A program made the translations under genes and the position numbers. A DNA stretch of 64,000 nt from contig CAIWCC010000039.1 in NCBI GenBank assembly GCA_903911085.1, positions 1 through 64,000 on the forward strand, in the 5' to 3' direction. Source of the stretch: an uncultured Bacteroidales bacterium. GTDB lineage: Bacteria > Bacteroidota > Bacteroidia > Bacteroidales > Paludibacteraceae. The notes beneath the pieces are model-generated. The model was not told the DNA's origin. It worked only from the letters and a program-made list of their open reading frames with translations, and did not search any database. Shown here one piece after another: positions 17,606 to 28,600 of this stretch. Position 1 is the stretch's first letter, and the number at the start of each line of letters is the position of its first letter.

Positions 17606-19900
17606 CTAATTCATAAAGGTTTTTACTGGTTTATTTGTCATCCAATATTCAATTATAGCTCCATCTTTTATTTGTACATGCTTTAGAAAAGGACTTTTTT
17701 GTAACTTACCATTGACTTCTACCTTTTTCACATATTTATTTTCTTCTGATAAATCATGTGCAATAATTTTTAGTTGCTTTGTTCTGGTATTATCAAGCCA
17801 TACTGAAATTTCAGGAAACTGAGGTGCACCAAAAGCATATTCACCACTTGCCGGAGTTACTGGATAAAAGCCCATGGCAGTAAACAAATACCAAGCTGAC
17901 ATTTGTCCTAAGTCATCATTTCCATTAATACCATAAGTTGGGTCAAAAGTATAATTTTTGCGAATTTGTTCGCGAGCTAATGCTTGAGTCTTATAGTAAT
18001 CACCTGTCCAATCATAAAGGTATATATAGTGATGACCCGGTTCATTATCATGCCGATAATGCTTCTGCACAAAGTTGCTATCAAGTCTTTGAGAAAATTT
18101 CTTATTACCTCCCATCAATTCAATCATACCAGGCACATCGTGCATTGCACCAAAACGATAAGTCCAGGGAGTTCCTTCTGTAAATCCATCCGTTGCATTC
18201 TCAAACCAACGACCATCATGATAACGAGGTGCAAAAAATCCTGTATTTGAATTATAAAGATTTTTATAGTATTTTGATCTTTTCATCAGTTCTTTATAAT
18301 CATCAATTTTCCCCATATCTCTTGCCATTTGAGCAATGCAATAATCATCAACACCAAACTCTATAGTACGGCTTACGCTTTCGGCAGTATAATCTACAGG
18401 CACAAAACCATATTTCATATAATGTGATATGCCCCCACGCGATTCCACACCTCCATTCCACGAAGCACGATCCCACCAGTAGTTACCAGCATCAGGTGCT
18501 CTAAATTCAGGTTTTTGTGTAGCCCAAAGAGTTCCACCTGTGTAAAATTGGTCGCCACCATCATCGCCATAAGGTATGGTAAAAGCATTTTTATGTACAG
18601 CCTCATAAGCAAGATTAATATCATAGCCACGAAAACCTTTTATGTAAGCATCTGCAATAATTGCATCGGAGTGAGAGCCAATCATGATGGCTGTTTCGCC
18701 AGGATTTGGCCATTTAGGCAACCATCCACCTTCTTGATAATCCTGAAGCATTGCTTGTATCATTCCGTTTACTCGCTCTGGAGCTATTAATATTAACCAT
18801 GGATGTTCTACCCTAAAAGTGTCCCATGTAGAAAAGTCAGTATAGCTTTCGCCCGTATGTATTTGGTCATCAAATCCACTATAATATTTGCCATCTTCGG
18901 AAAAAGTACGTGGATAAAGTAATGTATGATATACTGCAGTATAAAAAATAACTTTATCCTCAATATTATTCGACTTCATTTCAACACGAGAAAGAATATC
19001 TTGCCATGCATTTTTGGTTATGCTTACCAATTCTTCGAAGCTTTTGTCCTTAAGACATTTGTTGTAATTAACTTTCGCTTGTTGAGGATCAATAAAAGAT
19101 GTTGATATCTTCACTTCTAATGGCTTATCATCATCCTCAAAAACAAGATAGGCACCGATATGCTCTCCATTCTGAGATAAACGGTTTGGAATTTTCCCAT
19201 ATCTATAATCCCATGTGCCATAGGATTTGATTTTTTTATTAAATGTGACATAAAAATGCCCTTTGAAATTACTTAAAGGAGCACCTAAGATGGCATGTTG
19301 TCTATCTGTATTATACCCAAAAACAGTATTGTTTGCTATATCAATTTGAATATAGCCATTCATGCCTTTTTCACGTGAAGCTTCAAGCATCAGACCTTGT
19401 GCTCCTTTTTTATTATAGCTAAAACGAAACATACCTCCATCTCCAGCACCTGCAATCTCGGATTTCATTTCATATTCCTTGTTTTGACTTATCAAATTGG
19501 CTGAATAATAATATGCTTTTGTAATTTCTTGATCGTGATTTAGTGAGAACGAACTTTTTTTTTCATCCAAATTTGGTTCGCCAAGCGAAGGACAAATTAC
19601 TAAAGCGCCATAATCGCCAACCCAAGGTGCAGCTTGATGGGTCGCAATAAATCCAACGATCTTATCTCCTTCTAAATGATATGGTGTTTTTCCAATGCAA
19701 TTCTGGTTAGTCATTGCCACAAAATGGGTACGGCCAAATGGTATAGTTACACTTGGCATAGTACCCCCATCAGTCTTTTGTGCTGATCCTATTAAAGTAT
19801 TCACATAATCAACTACATTTTCTTGAGGGTTTTTGGCATGCAGAACAACTTGTAAGTCAAAAAAAACAATACAAACAATTATAAAAGTCTTTATCTTCAT
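17606..19900 (-). CDS. GH92 family alpha-mannosidase
   Basis: This 764-aa enzyme has an N-terminal signal peptide (cleavage near residue 22, VLHA). The GH92 N-terminal beta-sandwich starts with VDYVNTLIGS and GTMPSVTIPFG. The catalytic domain contains ATWAS-type segments, TEGTPWTYRF (the acid-bearing loop) and GNDDLGQMSAWYLF with the calcium and base aspartates. GH92 enzymes are calcium-dependent exo-acting alpha-mannosidases, mostly cutting alpha-1,2, 1,3, 1,4 or 1,6 linkages of N-glycans and yeast mannan. The loop EGTPWTY differs from the EGNxWQY of characterised alpha-1,2 enzymes, so the linkage is open. It is the first enzyme after the SusE/F genes, behind a terminator hairpin. Confidence 0.95.
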   Translation of the reverse strand: MKIKTFIIVCIVFFDLQVVLHAKNPQENVVDYVNTLIGSAQKTDGGTMPSVTIPFGRTHFVAMTNQNCIGKTPYHLEGDKIVGFIATHQAAPWVGDYGALVICPSLGEPNLDEKKSSFSLNHDQEITKAYYYSANLISQNKEYEMKSEIAGAGDGGMFRFSYNKKGAQGLMLEASREKGMNGYIQIDIANNTVFGYNTDRQHAILGAPLSNFKGHFYVTFNKKIKSYGTWDYRYGKIPNRLSQNGEHIGAYLVFEDDDKPLEVKISTSFIDPQQAKVNYNKCLKDKSFEELVSITKNAWQDILSRVEMKSNNIEDKVIFYTAVYHTLLYPRTFSEDGKYYSGFDDQIHTGESYTDFSTWDTFRVEHPWLILIAPERVNGMIQAMLQDYQEGGWLPKWPNPGETAIMIGSHSDAIIADAYIKGFRGYDINLAYEAVHKNAFTIPYGDDGGDQFYTGGTLWATQKPEFRAPDAGNYWWDRASWNGGVESRGGISHYMKYGFVPVDYTAESVSRTIEFGVDDYCIAQMARDMGKIDDYKELMKRSKYYKNLYNSNTGFFAPRYHDGRWFENATDGFTEGTPWTYRFGAMHDVPGMIELMGGNKKFSQRLDSNFVQKHYRHDNEPGHHYIYLYDWTGDYYKTQALAREQIRKNYTFDPTYGINGNDDLGQMSAWYLFTAMGFYPVTPASGEYAFGAPQFPEISVWLDNTRTKQLKIIAHDLSEENKYVKKVEVNGKLQKSPFLKHVQIKDGAIIEYWMTNKPVKTFMN

Positions 19901-19937
19901 TGTGATTTTTCAAATTTGATAGTCCAAATATTATTTA

Positions 19938-19980
19938 AAAAAGCCCCACAACTAACTAACCTGTAAGCTGTGGGGCTTTT
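19938..19980 (-). terminator. Terminator hairpin between the Sus genes and GH92
   Basis: AAAAGCCCCACA and TGTGGGGCTTTT form a GC-rich stem around a loop of about 19 nt, with A/T runs on both sides. It lies 10 nt after the SusF-like stop and 38 nt before the GH92 start. It probably attenuates rather than abolishes read-through, giving more binding proteins than enzymes. Confidence 0.8.
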
Positions 19981-19989
19981 CATTAATTA

Positions 19990-21270
19990 TTAGTTTGTTG
20001 GACCTGGATAACTATAGTTATCAATTGTTGCCCAACCGACCTGCATAAGATATGTATCAACAACCATTCTACACTTAGTACCACTTGGGATTGATCCTTT
20101 TTCACTTAGCTGACCGTTAGCCGCCCAACTATATACTTTTTCAAGAGTTCCAGCAAATCCGTTATTTGAATAATACCAACCGCCACCAGGCTTAAGAGAG
20201 TACATTGTACCCCAATTACCTGAGTTTTGTGCTGCTAATCCAAAAAATGCTTGATCCCATCCACCTCCACCATTTTTTACATCGACATAAAAACGATGAA
20301 CATTATCTGGGAAGGCATTGAATTGAATAAAATTCCAATTAGCCCCTGTCCAACCAGCACCCATGTTATACTGCAAATTGTTAACCTGCGCATACATACC
20401 TGCTTCTTCGGCAATTCCAGGAACGCTTAAATCATCGCTAATAGTATATTCCTGTGTCGTTGGATTAAAACTTATTATTTTATAACCCGCAGTAGTGTTT
20501 GTTGCAAAACTAAGCTGATCTTGTACCATTTTACCTGCCTGAGCACCCCATACAAAAGTTGAGTCAACAATTTTATCCCAATTATTCATTGTAATATTTC
20601 CTGCAAAACATCTAAATCCGTCACCAGCTGCTTCTATGTATGTTTTAAATGTAAATACATTTTTATTACTTACATCTTGTGTCATACTCATTGCATAACC
20701 AGTATTAAATTTAGATACAGTTCCCTTTCCATAAATGTACATATTTTTAACAATTGAACATGGAACGGTAAGAACAGAAACCTTATTATCTGTCGTAGTG
20801 GCAGTAACAACTAAATTTAATGTAATAGAAGCAGCAATATCTGCAGGAATATCTAAAGATACTTCTGTACCTGAAGTGTAATTGATATCTGCTCCGCCAT
20901 TAAATTTCAATTTCAAACTTTGAAGTGTTTTTGAATTAGGTAAAGTAACATCGAACTTTACAGGCATTGTACCTCCAACGACTCCACACACTTGGCGACC
21001 CAGTGAATTGGTAATGACAGGATAAGAGCCAGTAAAACTAATGCTGTCAACATCCGTAAATAAGTTTTCACTCAAAACCACATTGTTTTGAAACAGTTTA
21101 ATACCATCTAATGCAGTGTTAAGTTTAATACTATCAACATTTGATATTTTCTGGGAGAAAGTGATAGCATTTCCTTTATATATATAAATTGAATCTGGTG
21201 TAATAGGAGCGGCTTGTATAAATTGCATTATTAAACAAAGTGCTATAATAATTGTGTTTATCTTTTTCAT
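19990..21270 (-). CDS. SusE/F-like glycan-binding protein
   Basis: This 426-aa protein has a signal peptide ending IQAA but no lipobox cysteine. The N-terminal segment DSIYIYKGNAITFSQKISNVDS resembles the beta-rich start seen in T9SS-associated proteins. An Ig-like domain follows (about 95-180). The C-terminal third from YIYGKGTVSK onward is a SusE/F-type starch-binding-like module, with aromatic stretches GWTGANWNFIQ and PGGGWYYSNN. The last 150 residues closely match those of the 597-aa protein two genes upstream, so the two are paralogous binding proteins. Lack of a lipid anchor suggests it is released or held by a partner. Confidence 0.7.
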   Translation of the reverse strand: MKKINTIIIALCLIMQFIQAAPITPDSIYIYKGNAITFSQKISNVDSIKLNTALDGIKLFQNNVVLSENLFTDVDSISFTGSYPVITNSLGRQVCGVVGGTMPVKFDVTLPNSKTLQSLKLKFNGGADINYTSGTEVSLDIPADIAASITLNLVVTATTTDNKVSVLTVPCSIVKNMYIYGKGTVSKFNTGYAMSMTQDVSNKNVFTFKTYIEAAGDGFRCFAGNITMNNWDKIVDSTFVWGAQAGKMVQDQLSFATNTTAGYKIISFNPTTQEYTISDDLSVPGIAEEAGMYAQVNNLQYNMGAGWTGANWNFIQFNAFPDNVHRFYVDVKNGGGGWDQAFFGLAAQNSGNWGTMYSLKPGGGWYYSNNGFAGTLEKVYSWAANGQLSEKGSIPSGTKCRMVVDTYLMQVGWATIDNYSYPGPTN

Positions 21271-21286
21271 TTTTCTTGATTTTTAA

Positions 21287-21796
21287 TTATTTAATAAATT
21301 TCGCTACTACAATTTTATCATTTGTTGTTACTCTACAGATATAACTACCATGAGGTAACTTTGAAACGTTCAGTTGCATTTCAAAACTATCTTGCTCTAG
21401 TTGCATTAATCTATTGCCTTGCATGTTAAAGACATCCACATAACACAATTTTGCAGATGGATTGAATACAGTCAAAACATTGTGAGTTGAATTAAAAATA
21501 ATTCTGCTTGCAATTGATACATCATCACTAATTCCGATAGCAGATGTTGCTGTATATGTCCCGAATCTCAGCGTTCTTACGTCAGCAATAGTGAAACTCG
21601 AACTGCTTCCATCGATCTTATCGACAAGCATTTGACTACCTGAAGGGAAGGTTATTTTTTTAAAACTTGCTTTAGTAATAGTTTCAGTAGCGTTTCCGTT
21701 ATTGAATTTAATAAATAATGTGTCGGCTGCTAAAGCGTTAACAGCACTGAAAATTATCCCAAATAGGAATATTTTTCTAAATCTGATTTTCTTCAT
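21287..21796 (-). CDS. Small secreted protein with T9SS type A sorting domain
   Basis: Using the ATG at 21796, the protein is 169 aa with a signal peptide ending NALAA. Residues about 25-80 repeat the DTLFIKFNNG...ITFPSG pattern seen at the start of the neighbouring SusF-like protein. The last 70 residues (VFNPSAKLCYVDVFNMQGN...LPHGSYICRV...VAKFIK) are a type A C-terminal sorting domain recognised by the type IX secretion system. There is almost no cargo between the two. It sits 16 nt before the SusF-like gene, between two SusE/F paralogues, which is an unusual place for a T9SS substrate. The role is unknown, perhaps as a surface adaptor. Confidence 0.75.
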   Translation of the reverse strand: MKKIRFRKIFLFGIIFSAVNALAADTLFIKFNNGNATETITKASFKKITFPSGSQMLVDKIDGSSSSFTIADVRTLRFGTYTATSAIGISDDVSIASRIIFNSTHNVLTVFNPSAKLCYVDVFNMQGNRLMQLEQDSFEMQLNVSKLPHGSYICRVTTNDKIVVAKFIK

Positions 21797-21895
21797 TTGA
21801 TACATAAATTTTAGTTATTATAATTAGTTTTTAAAATCTTCATTTTAAATTTTAAAAAAAATAAGAGACATAGTTTTCGTCTACTAAAGCATATA

Positions 21896-23689
21896 TCAAT
21901 AGTGTTTTTTCACAGCACTACTTGTTGCTACAGGGAAACTATAATTATCAATTGTTGCCCAACCTAATTGCATTAAGTATGTATCAACAATTAAACGAAA
22001 CATTGTTCCATTAGGAGTTGTACCTTTTTCACATAACTGACCGTTGGCTGACCAAGTGTAAACTTTAGTTAAACTACTTGCATAAGCATTGTTTGAATAA
22101 AACCAACCTCCACCGGGTGGTATTGCATACATTGTACCTTTATCGCTAGCTTGATTTGCAATTCCAAAAAACGCTTGATTCCACGCACTACCTCCGTTTT
22201 TAACATCAATATAAAAACGGTGAGCATTACCTGGATAAGGATTCAATTGAATAAAATTCCAATTAGCCGCTGTCCAACCACTACCTAAATTATACTGAAG
22301 GCTATTTACTTGAGCATACATACTCACTTCTTCAGCAATAGTAGGTACATTTGAATCACTTACAACTGAATATGTTAAAGTTATTGGATTAAAACTTATC
22401 ACATAATATCCAGGATTATTAATTGTTATATCTGTTGACAACCCTTCTTTTACTGTGCTGCCATCGAATTTACCCCACGAATTAATTGGTGCAGCAGTAC
22501 GAACATGCTGGCCGTCTTCAGAAATGGAGCCGTTCCAAAATTTTAAACCTTCACCTATAGCTTCTATGTAGGTTTTGTAAATAAAATCGTTCGTACCCGT
22601 GATTTGTGTCATTGGCATAGAATACTCTATGTTATTTTTGGAAACAATGCCTTTTCCATAAATATACACACCTTTCATTATGCTGCAATTTCCAGTCCAC
22701 TCTGAAACTTCATTGACATTATTTGTTGCCGTTACCGTCAAAATCAAATCATTGTTATGCATGTCGGCAGTAACAGGTATATTAAGTGCATCTTCTAAGT
22801 TTGCAATTGCAGTATTTGGTGTAAATGATTTACTGGTTGAAACGTCTGCAGCTGCTATTTTTACATTTACATTTGTAATTGTATGTTTATTATCCGTTGA
22901 TACTTTAAATTTGAATGGTAAAGTACCTCCAGCAACTCCTACAATATTTGGCAATATATTAACAATAGCAGGCTTGCTACCGACCTCAACAACAACTTCA
23001 ATGTTCTGCTCGGACAAATTACCTTGTGCATCCTTCGCCTTCAAATTGAAAGTGTAGTTATTTTCAACAGTAATATCAAGTTGTTCATTAATATTGATGA
23101 CAGTATCAGTGAGGTTGACTGGTGTAAATGTTTTGGTATAATTAAGCGCACTACATGTTAAAACAGCAGTATAAATTTTCTTATTATCTGTAATTTTAAT
23201 TACAAATGGTATTTTCTCTAAGGGTGAAAATTTATTATTTGGGCTAACAGGTTTACTAATACTTATAGTTGGTGCAATTTTATCAATTGTTGTTGTAATA
23301 TTGGCCGTATAATCAATGGTTGCATTTGAATAGTCTTCAAAGGTAAATAATATCTTATTATCTATATTGGCATTGTCGGGCAAATTAAATACATAATTTA
23401 GTTTATATATTTTGGGTGATCCTTTAACGATAATAGTATCAAAATTTTCTGTACCATTTTCATTCCATTTACCTGTCTTTATATAAATATTCTTTAGTCC
23501 TTTTTCGGAAATAATTTCAGCAGTAATTGTACCGTTAGTTCCGCTTACAAAAGCATATTCTTGTACGTTTGAAGTGCACGTGAAACCTTTGTAACCAACC
23601 ACATAAGGAACATCAACACATGATGGGAGTAGCAAAAGGAATGCTGATAAAATAATCAGAATTAACTTGTTATATCTTAGATATTTCAT
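21896..23689 (-). CDS. SusE/F-like surface lipoprotein
   Basis: This 597-aa protein has a lipoprotein signal ending LLPSC (Cys24). Several Ig-like or cadherin-like beta domains follow (about 25-340), including a segment beginning KPAIVNILPNIVGVAGGTLPFKF by function similar to SusE spacers. A C-terminal module with GWTAANWNFIQ and PGGGWFYSNN is shared with the 426-aa protein. It directly follows SusD (29 nt gap), the normal position for the SusE/F glycan-binding lipoproteins that sit outside the outer membrane. The ligand is not shown. Confidence 0.75.
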   Translation of the reverse strand: MKYLRYNKLILIILSAFLLLLPSCVDVPYVVGYKGFTCTSNVQEYAFVSGTNGTITAEIISEKGLKNIYIKTGKWNENGTENFDTIIVKGSPKIYKLNYVFNLPDNANIDNKILFTFEDYSNATIDYTANITTTIDKIAPTISISKPVSPNNKFSPLEKIPFVIKITDNKKIYTAVLTCSALNYTKTFTPVNLTDTVININEQLDITVENNYTFNLKAKDAQGNLSEQNIEVVVEVGSKPAIVNILPNIVGVAGGTLPFKFKVSTDNKHTITNVNVKIAAADVSTSKSFTPNTAIANLEDALNIPVTADMHNNDLILTVTATNNVNEVSEWTGNCSIMKGVYIYGKGIVSKNNIEYSMPMTQITGTNDFIYKTYIEAIGEGLKFWNGSISEDGQHVRTAAPINSWGKFDGSTVKEGLSTDITINNPGYYVISFNPITLTYSVVSDSNVPTIAEEVSMYAQVNSLQYNLGSGWTAANWNFIQLNPYPGNAHRFYIDVKNGGSAWNQAFFGIANQASDKGTMYAIPPGGGWFYSNNAYASSLTKVYTWSANGQLCEKGTTPNGTMFRLIVDTYLMQLGWATIDNYSFPVATSSAVKKHY

Positions 23690-23718
23690 AAATATTTTGA
23701 TTTATAGTTTTAAATAAT

Positions 23719-25623
23719 TTATTCCCAATAAGGATTTTGGACTAAATTTTCATTAATATTAAGTTCCGATTGAGGAATTGGATAAAGATAAAATTGTTTG
23801 CGAAACAACCTGTTTTCAAAAATGGTTCTTCGGTAGAAAGTTGTTTTACTATCACCTTTTGAATTCATTCCAAAAAATGGCCCATTATCCTCTTTTTCAG
23901 CTATAAGATTTCGCCTCGTATCAAAATATCGTGTACCCTCCCAATTCATTTCAATCATTCGTTCTTGTAAAATGGCGTCACCGATTTCTTTTGGTGATGT
24001 TTTAGTTGGAAATGATATTTCATAATTGGGTAATCCTGCCCGATTGCGAACTTTATTCAAGTATTTTAAAATATCAGGATCGCCTGGGGAATAATGATTT
24101 AATGCTTCAGCATAACTTAGATAAACTTCTGCTAAGCGGAAAAGAATTGGCCGCTTTATTTGTGTTTTACCCTGAATATCTTCTGTAGCAATATACTTAT
24201 ATGGCGTTGCACCAGTTGCTGGAGTATAGCCAGGACTACCAGATAGTCCATTTAGAAAGAAATCGACAGGTTTGACAATTCCATTTTCTTTAGCATCTGC
24301 AGCTTCCCATTTTCTTCCATTAAAAAAAACTGAAACATAAAATCGAGCTTCTCTTTTTTGGTACATATTGTATACTTCATCAATCTTATAATCATTATTA
24401 GAAATCAGTTTATTTAACGTGATATCAGCTCTTGTATTTGTAAATCCACTTTCTGAATAATATGGATTGCTTGTTTCAGCAATTGTACCATTATCCATAT
24501 AAAATGCATCAATTAGTTTTTGTGTTACTCCTTGTTCGGCAGCTCCTTTGTATTGTTTGGGTTGAACTGTTTGAAGGTATTGATCAAAATCGGTCCAGTT
24601 TGTCCATACCATGATTGAACGTGCAAAAAGTACTTCTTCATTCATCGGTTTTGTGAACACTTCTCTATAATATCTATAAGCATTCTCAAAAGTATTAGGT
24701 ACACCATCTGCCGTTTCTCCAACCAATTTAAATTGAGGCTGGGTAGTAATAATTAATTTAGCGGCATCTGCAGCTTTTTTCCATTTCCCATTATCGTACG
24801 ATTGTGAAAATAACTTTTTTCCGTCTTTGTTTGCCAAGGTGTGAAAATCTGATAAACCGGTATGGTTATCAGGAGAGTTGAATAGTGGGCTTGCTGCATA
24901 TAACAATAAACGAGCTCTTATGGCAAGTGCTGCCACCTGAGTTGGTCGAGCTGCATAAGAGTCACTCACTGGAGCAATTGGTAGCTGATTTGCAATACTT
25001 AGAAGTTCTTCATCTAAAAAATCAACAACTTCATCTACGCTATTTCGTTGAACTTTCAAGTCTTGCACTGCGGCATTTACGCTATATGCACTTTTTATCA
25101 AAGGAATTGGCCCAAATTGTTCAAAAAGCAGAACATTAAAATATGCAATCAGAAAGCGAGCTTCCACTTTTAAATTATCCACCTTATCTTGTGAATCAAT
25201 CTCCCTTTGACCAGGAACTACTTTGACATTATCAAGTAAAATATTAAGATGGCGAATTTGCTTATAAAGAACAGCCCATTTTTCACCAAAACCACCTTCG
25301 GAAGCATTCCAATCACCCAAATTCATTCGCCATGATTTATAACAGAATCTAGTATCGTTAAGATCAGACTCATCAGACATCATAATGTATGGATCACTGT
25401 ATTGCCACCATCCTATTCCATAATCTACATCTGTTGTAAGAAGACATAGAAAAGGATTTGGGATATAACTATATGAATCAGCCAACCAAGAGATTACTTC
25501 TTTTCCATTTGAAAAAGTATAATTTATATCTTTTATATTTGTAGGTGTTGAAAAATAGTCGTCGCATGACGGTAATGCAAGACATATTATTAATGCTAAA
25601 AATGTATTCTTTATGATTCTCAT
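23719..25623 (-). CDS. SusD/RagB family nutrient-binding lipoprotein
   Basis: From the ATG at 25623 the protein is 634 aa with lipoprotein signal MRIIKNTFLALIICLALPSC. A longer frame would start inside the end of SusC and displace the signal. SusD features include the N-terminal DDYFSTPTN region, TPR-like helices (DKVDNLKVEARFLIAYFNVLLFEQFG at the equivalent of the conserved EARFLRA motif) and a C-terminal RPILFRLAEVYLSYAEALNHY motif followed by LNKVRNRAGLP. It covers the SusC barrel at the cell surface and binds glycan. It starts 11 nt after SusC. Confidence 0.95.
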   Translation of the reverse strand: MRIIKNTFLALIICLALPSCDDYFSTPTNIKDINYTFSNGKEVISWLADSYSYIPNPFLCLLTTDVDYGIGWWQYSDPYIMMSDESDLNDTRFCYKSWRMNLGDWNASEGGFGEKWAVLYKQIRHLNILLDNVKVVPGQREIDSQDKVDNLKVEARFLIAYFNVLLFEQFGPIPLIKSAYSVNAAVQDLKVQRNSVDEVVDFLDEELLSIANQLPIAPVSDSYAARPTQVAALAIRARLLLYAASPLFNSPDNHTGLSDFHTLANKDGKKLFSQSYDNGKWKKAADAAKLIITTQPQFKLVGETADGVPNTFENAYRYYREVFTKPMNEEVLFARSIMVWTNWTDFDQYLQTVQPKQYKGAAEQGVTQKLIDAFYMDNGTIAETSNPYYSESGFTNTRADITLNKLISNNDYKIDEVYNMYQKREARFYVSVFFNGRKWEAADAKENGIVKPVDFFLNGLSGSPGYTPATGATPYKYIATEDIQGKTQIKRPILFRLAEVYLSYAEALNHYSPGDPDILKYLNKVRNRAGLPNYEISFPTKTSPKEIGDAILQERMIEMNWEGTRYFDTRRNLIAEKEDNGPFFGMNSKGDSKTTFYRRTIFENRLFRKQFYLYPIPQSELNINENLVQNPYWE

Positions 25624-25633
25624 ATTATTTTTA

Positions 25634-28600
25634 TTAAAAGTTAAATTCCAAACCAAAACTACCTGTTTGCATTATAGGATATTTCATACCATTGTTTGTT
25701 CCTAATTCCACGTCCCATAATTTAAATGGACTAAATGTCAGGAGGTTATTCCCAATTAAATAAATTCGTGCTTTTTCGATATGAATTCTTTTAAGAATGT
25801 TTTTGGGGAAAGTAAATCCTAAAACAATATCTTTTACTCTCAAAAACGACATATCTTTTTGCCACCATGTAGATGGTTGGAAATTATGTCCATTGGTACC
25901 ATTTCTTAATCGAGGATAAAAAACATCTTGACTTGGATTTTCAGTTGTCCACATATCCGAAGCCAGATTTTTATAGATATTTCCTTTGTCTAATGCTTGT
26001 GAAAAGGGTATCAATTGTGGATCATTTATCATTCGTGTTGTATTTGCCACACCTTGAAATCGTACTCCAACATCAATTAATTTATAAGAAGCATTGATAC
26101 CAAAACCATACACAATTTCCGGATTCTCGGTAAATCCTATAGCAGTCATATCATTAGAGTTAATAACACCATCGCCATTTACGTCTTTATATTTAATATC
26201 TCCAGACATGACATTTAAACCAAATTGTGGTATTGGATTCTTCTGAATAAGACTTCCATCCGCTTCAAAATCTTTTTCTGTATAGAGCCCTTCTGCTATG
26301 TATCCAAATTGTTGACCTAATCTATGGTTAGTCTGAGTCAAATTAGGATATACTTGCTTTGGTTCATCCCAATTTAGAATATTATTATGTGCATATGTAA
26401 AATTACCCATAGCTGCAATATTCCAATTACCTGTAACAATTCTATAAGTGAGACTTAAATCAAAACCTTTATTATTCATACTACCCAAATTAGCCCAAGG
26501 AGCTTCATTAAATCCAGCAGTTGATGGTATTATACGCCTTTGTGTAAAAATATTTTTTCTGTCATTATTAAAATAATCAAAATTTAGCTCTAAACTATTT
26601 TTAAAGAATCCCAGTTCTACTCCAATATCACGTTTAGTCTCTGTTTCCCATGTAAGATTTGATGAACCAAACTTACCTTCAGTGCTTCCATAAACAGGAT
26701 TATAGGTTGAAGTAGATCCAAAATTATAGCTACCTCCTGGTACTACCTCTGTAATATATGCAAAACGAACATCTCCTAACTTATCATTTCCCACATTTCC
26801 AAAGGAACCTCTGATTTTAAATTTTGGAACAAATTTTTTGATATTTTTCCAAAAAGGCTCTTCAGAAATATACCAACCAAGTGCTACAGCCGGAAAGAAA
26901 CCAAATCTTTTTCCAGGAGCAAAATTTTCAGAACCATTTAGTCCAAAATTTGCTTCTGCAAAATATCGACTTTTATAGCTATACATCAAGCGTCCTGCAA
27001 ACCCTTGATTCTGGTAAGGCAATACTGCATATTCGCCAGAACCCGACGAAACGTTAAATTCCCTTTGATTGTAAAGAAAAAGTCCACCAACTTGATGATC
27101 ACCAAAAGTTCTGTCGTAATTTAAAGTTGTCTCCAGATAGGTTGTATAATTCGTTTGACTCAATATTTGTTTATCCAAAAAAGGACTCCCTGTTGTTATA
27201 GTTCCTAAAAGGTTACCATCTGCATCTCTTCCTGTTGCATTAAACATTTGAGGTAAAAACTTACCAACAAATGCATGGCTAGTCCAAACATCATAGGCAA
27301 ACATTACTTTTGCACTCAGCCCTTTTGTTAACATGTTTAATGATTGATTAAGACCTATTGTGGAATTATAGGTATTATCGGCAACTCTTTTATAGCCATA
27401 TTGAGTTAACCAATTATATGGATTAGCACCAACTACTGGGGTTGACAATTGGCCATCGGAATATTTAAGAGGTATCAAATTTGGAGAAGTTTCGATCATT
27501 CCCCGCCACAGATCATCACTTGAACTTAATGGGCCATTTAGCATTTGTAACTGCGATCCTATATTTAGATTTACATTGGTTGTTGGAGTCAAATCTACAT
27601 CCAAATTACTTCTGAAGTTAACCTTATTCAACTTTATATTCGAGTCCCACTCTCTATCTGTTTTAGTATTGTATAAGCCATCTTCGTTGTGATAAGATGC
27701 CGAAATAAAATAACGGACTTTTGGAGCGCCTCCAGATATATTAACGTTAACGCGTCTATTACTTGTGTTTGGTTTTATCAATTCTTTTACCCAATTTGCT
27801 GATGGATATAAGTCTGGGTCAGTTCGATTGGCCGTATTTGTTATCCTCTCCTGACTAAACAAATTTCCAACACCTCCTCCTTGTTTATTGGCAAGGTTTG
27901 CAATGGTCATATATTCAGCAGCATCAACAAAATCAGGCATTACTGTTGGAGTTTTGTAAGAAGTCTCAATATTCACATTCACTTTAGGAGTTCCTACAAC
28001 TCCTTTTTTAGTTGTTATTGCAATAACACCATTTGCACCCCTTACCCCATAAACTGCTGTGGCACTTGCATCTTTAAGTACCGAAAAAGATTCAATTTCC
28101 TGAGGATCTATAGCGTTAAAATCACGCTCGACTCCATCAACAAGAACTAAAGGTTGACTGGCTCCTCCTTTTGCAAAAGTACTAATTCCACGAATCCAAA
28201 AATCAGCTTTATCATTACCTAATTCACCAGAACGTTGCACCGCTATAATACCCGGAATATTTCCTGCTAATGATTGTGACAATTGAACTTTAGAAGTAAC
28301 AGCGATTTGATTCGCTTTAATTGTTGAAATTGCGCCTATAACACTTACCTTTTTTTGTGTTCCATATCCAACAACCACAACTTCATCCAAATTTTTCTTT
28401 GACGGATTTAAAGAAATATTGTATGAACTTTGACCATCAATTTTTATGATTTGAGTTTCATAACCTATGTAAGTAATTTTCAACTGACCATTATCAGGAA
28501 CATTTAGAGTAAATCGACCATAATTATCAGTTATTGTACCAACAGCAGAGTTATTTAACATTACAATATTTGCTCCTATGACAGATTGATTATTTTCATC

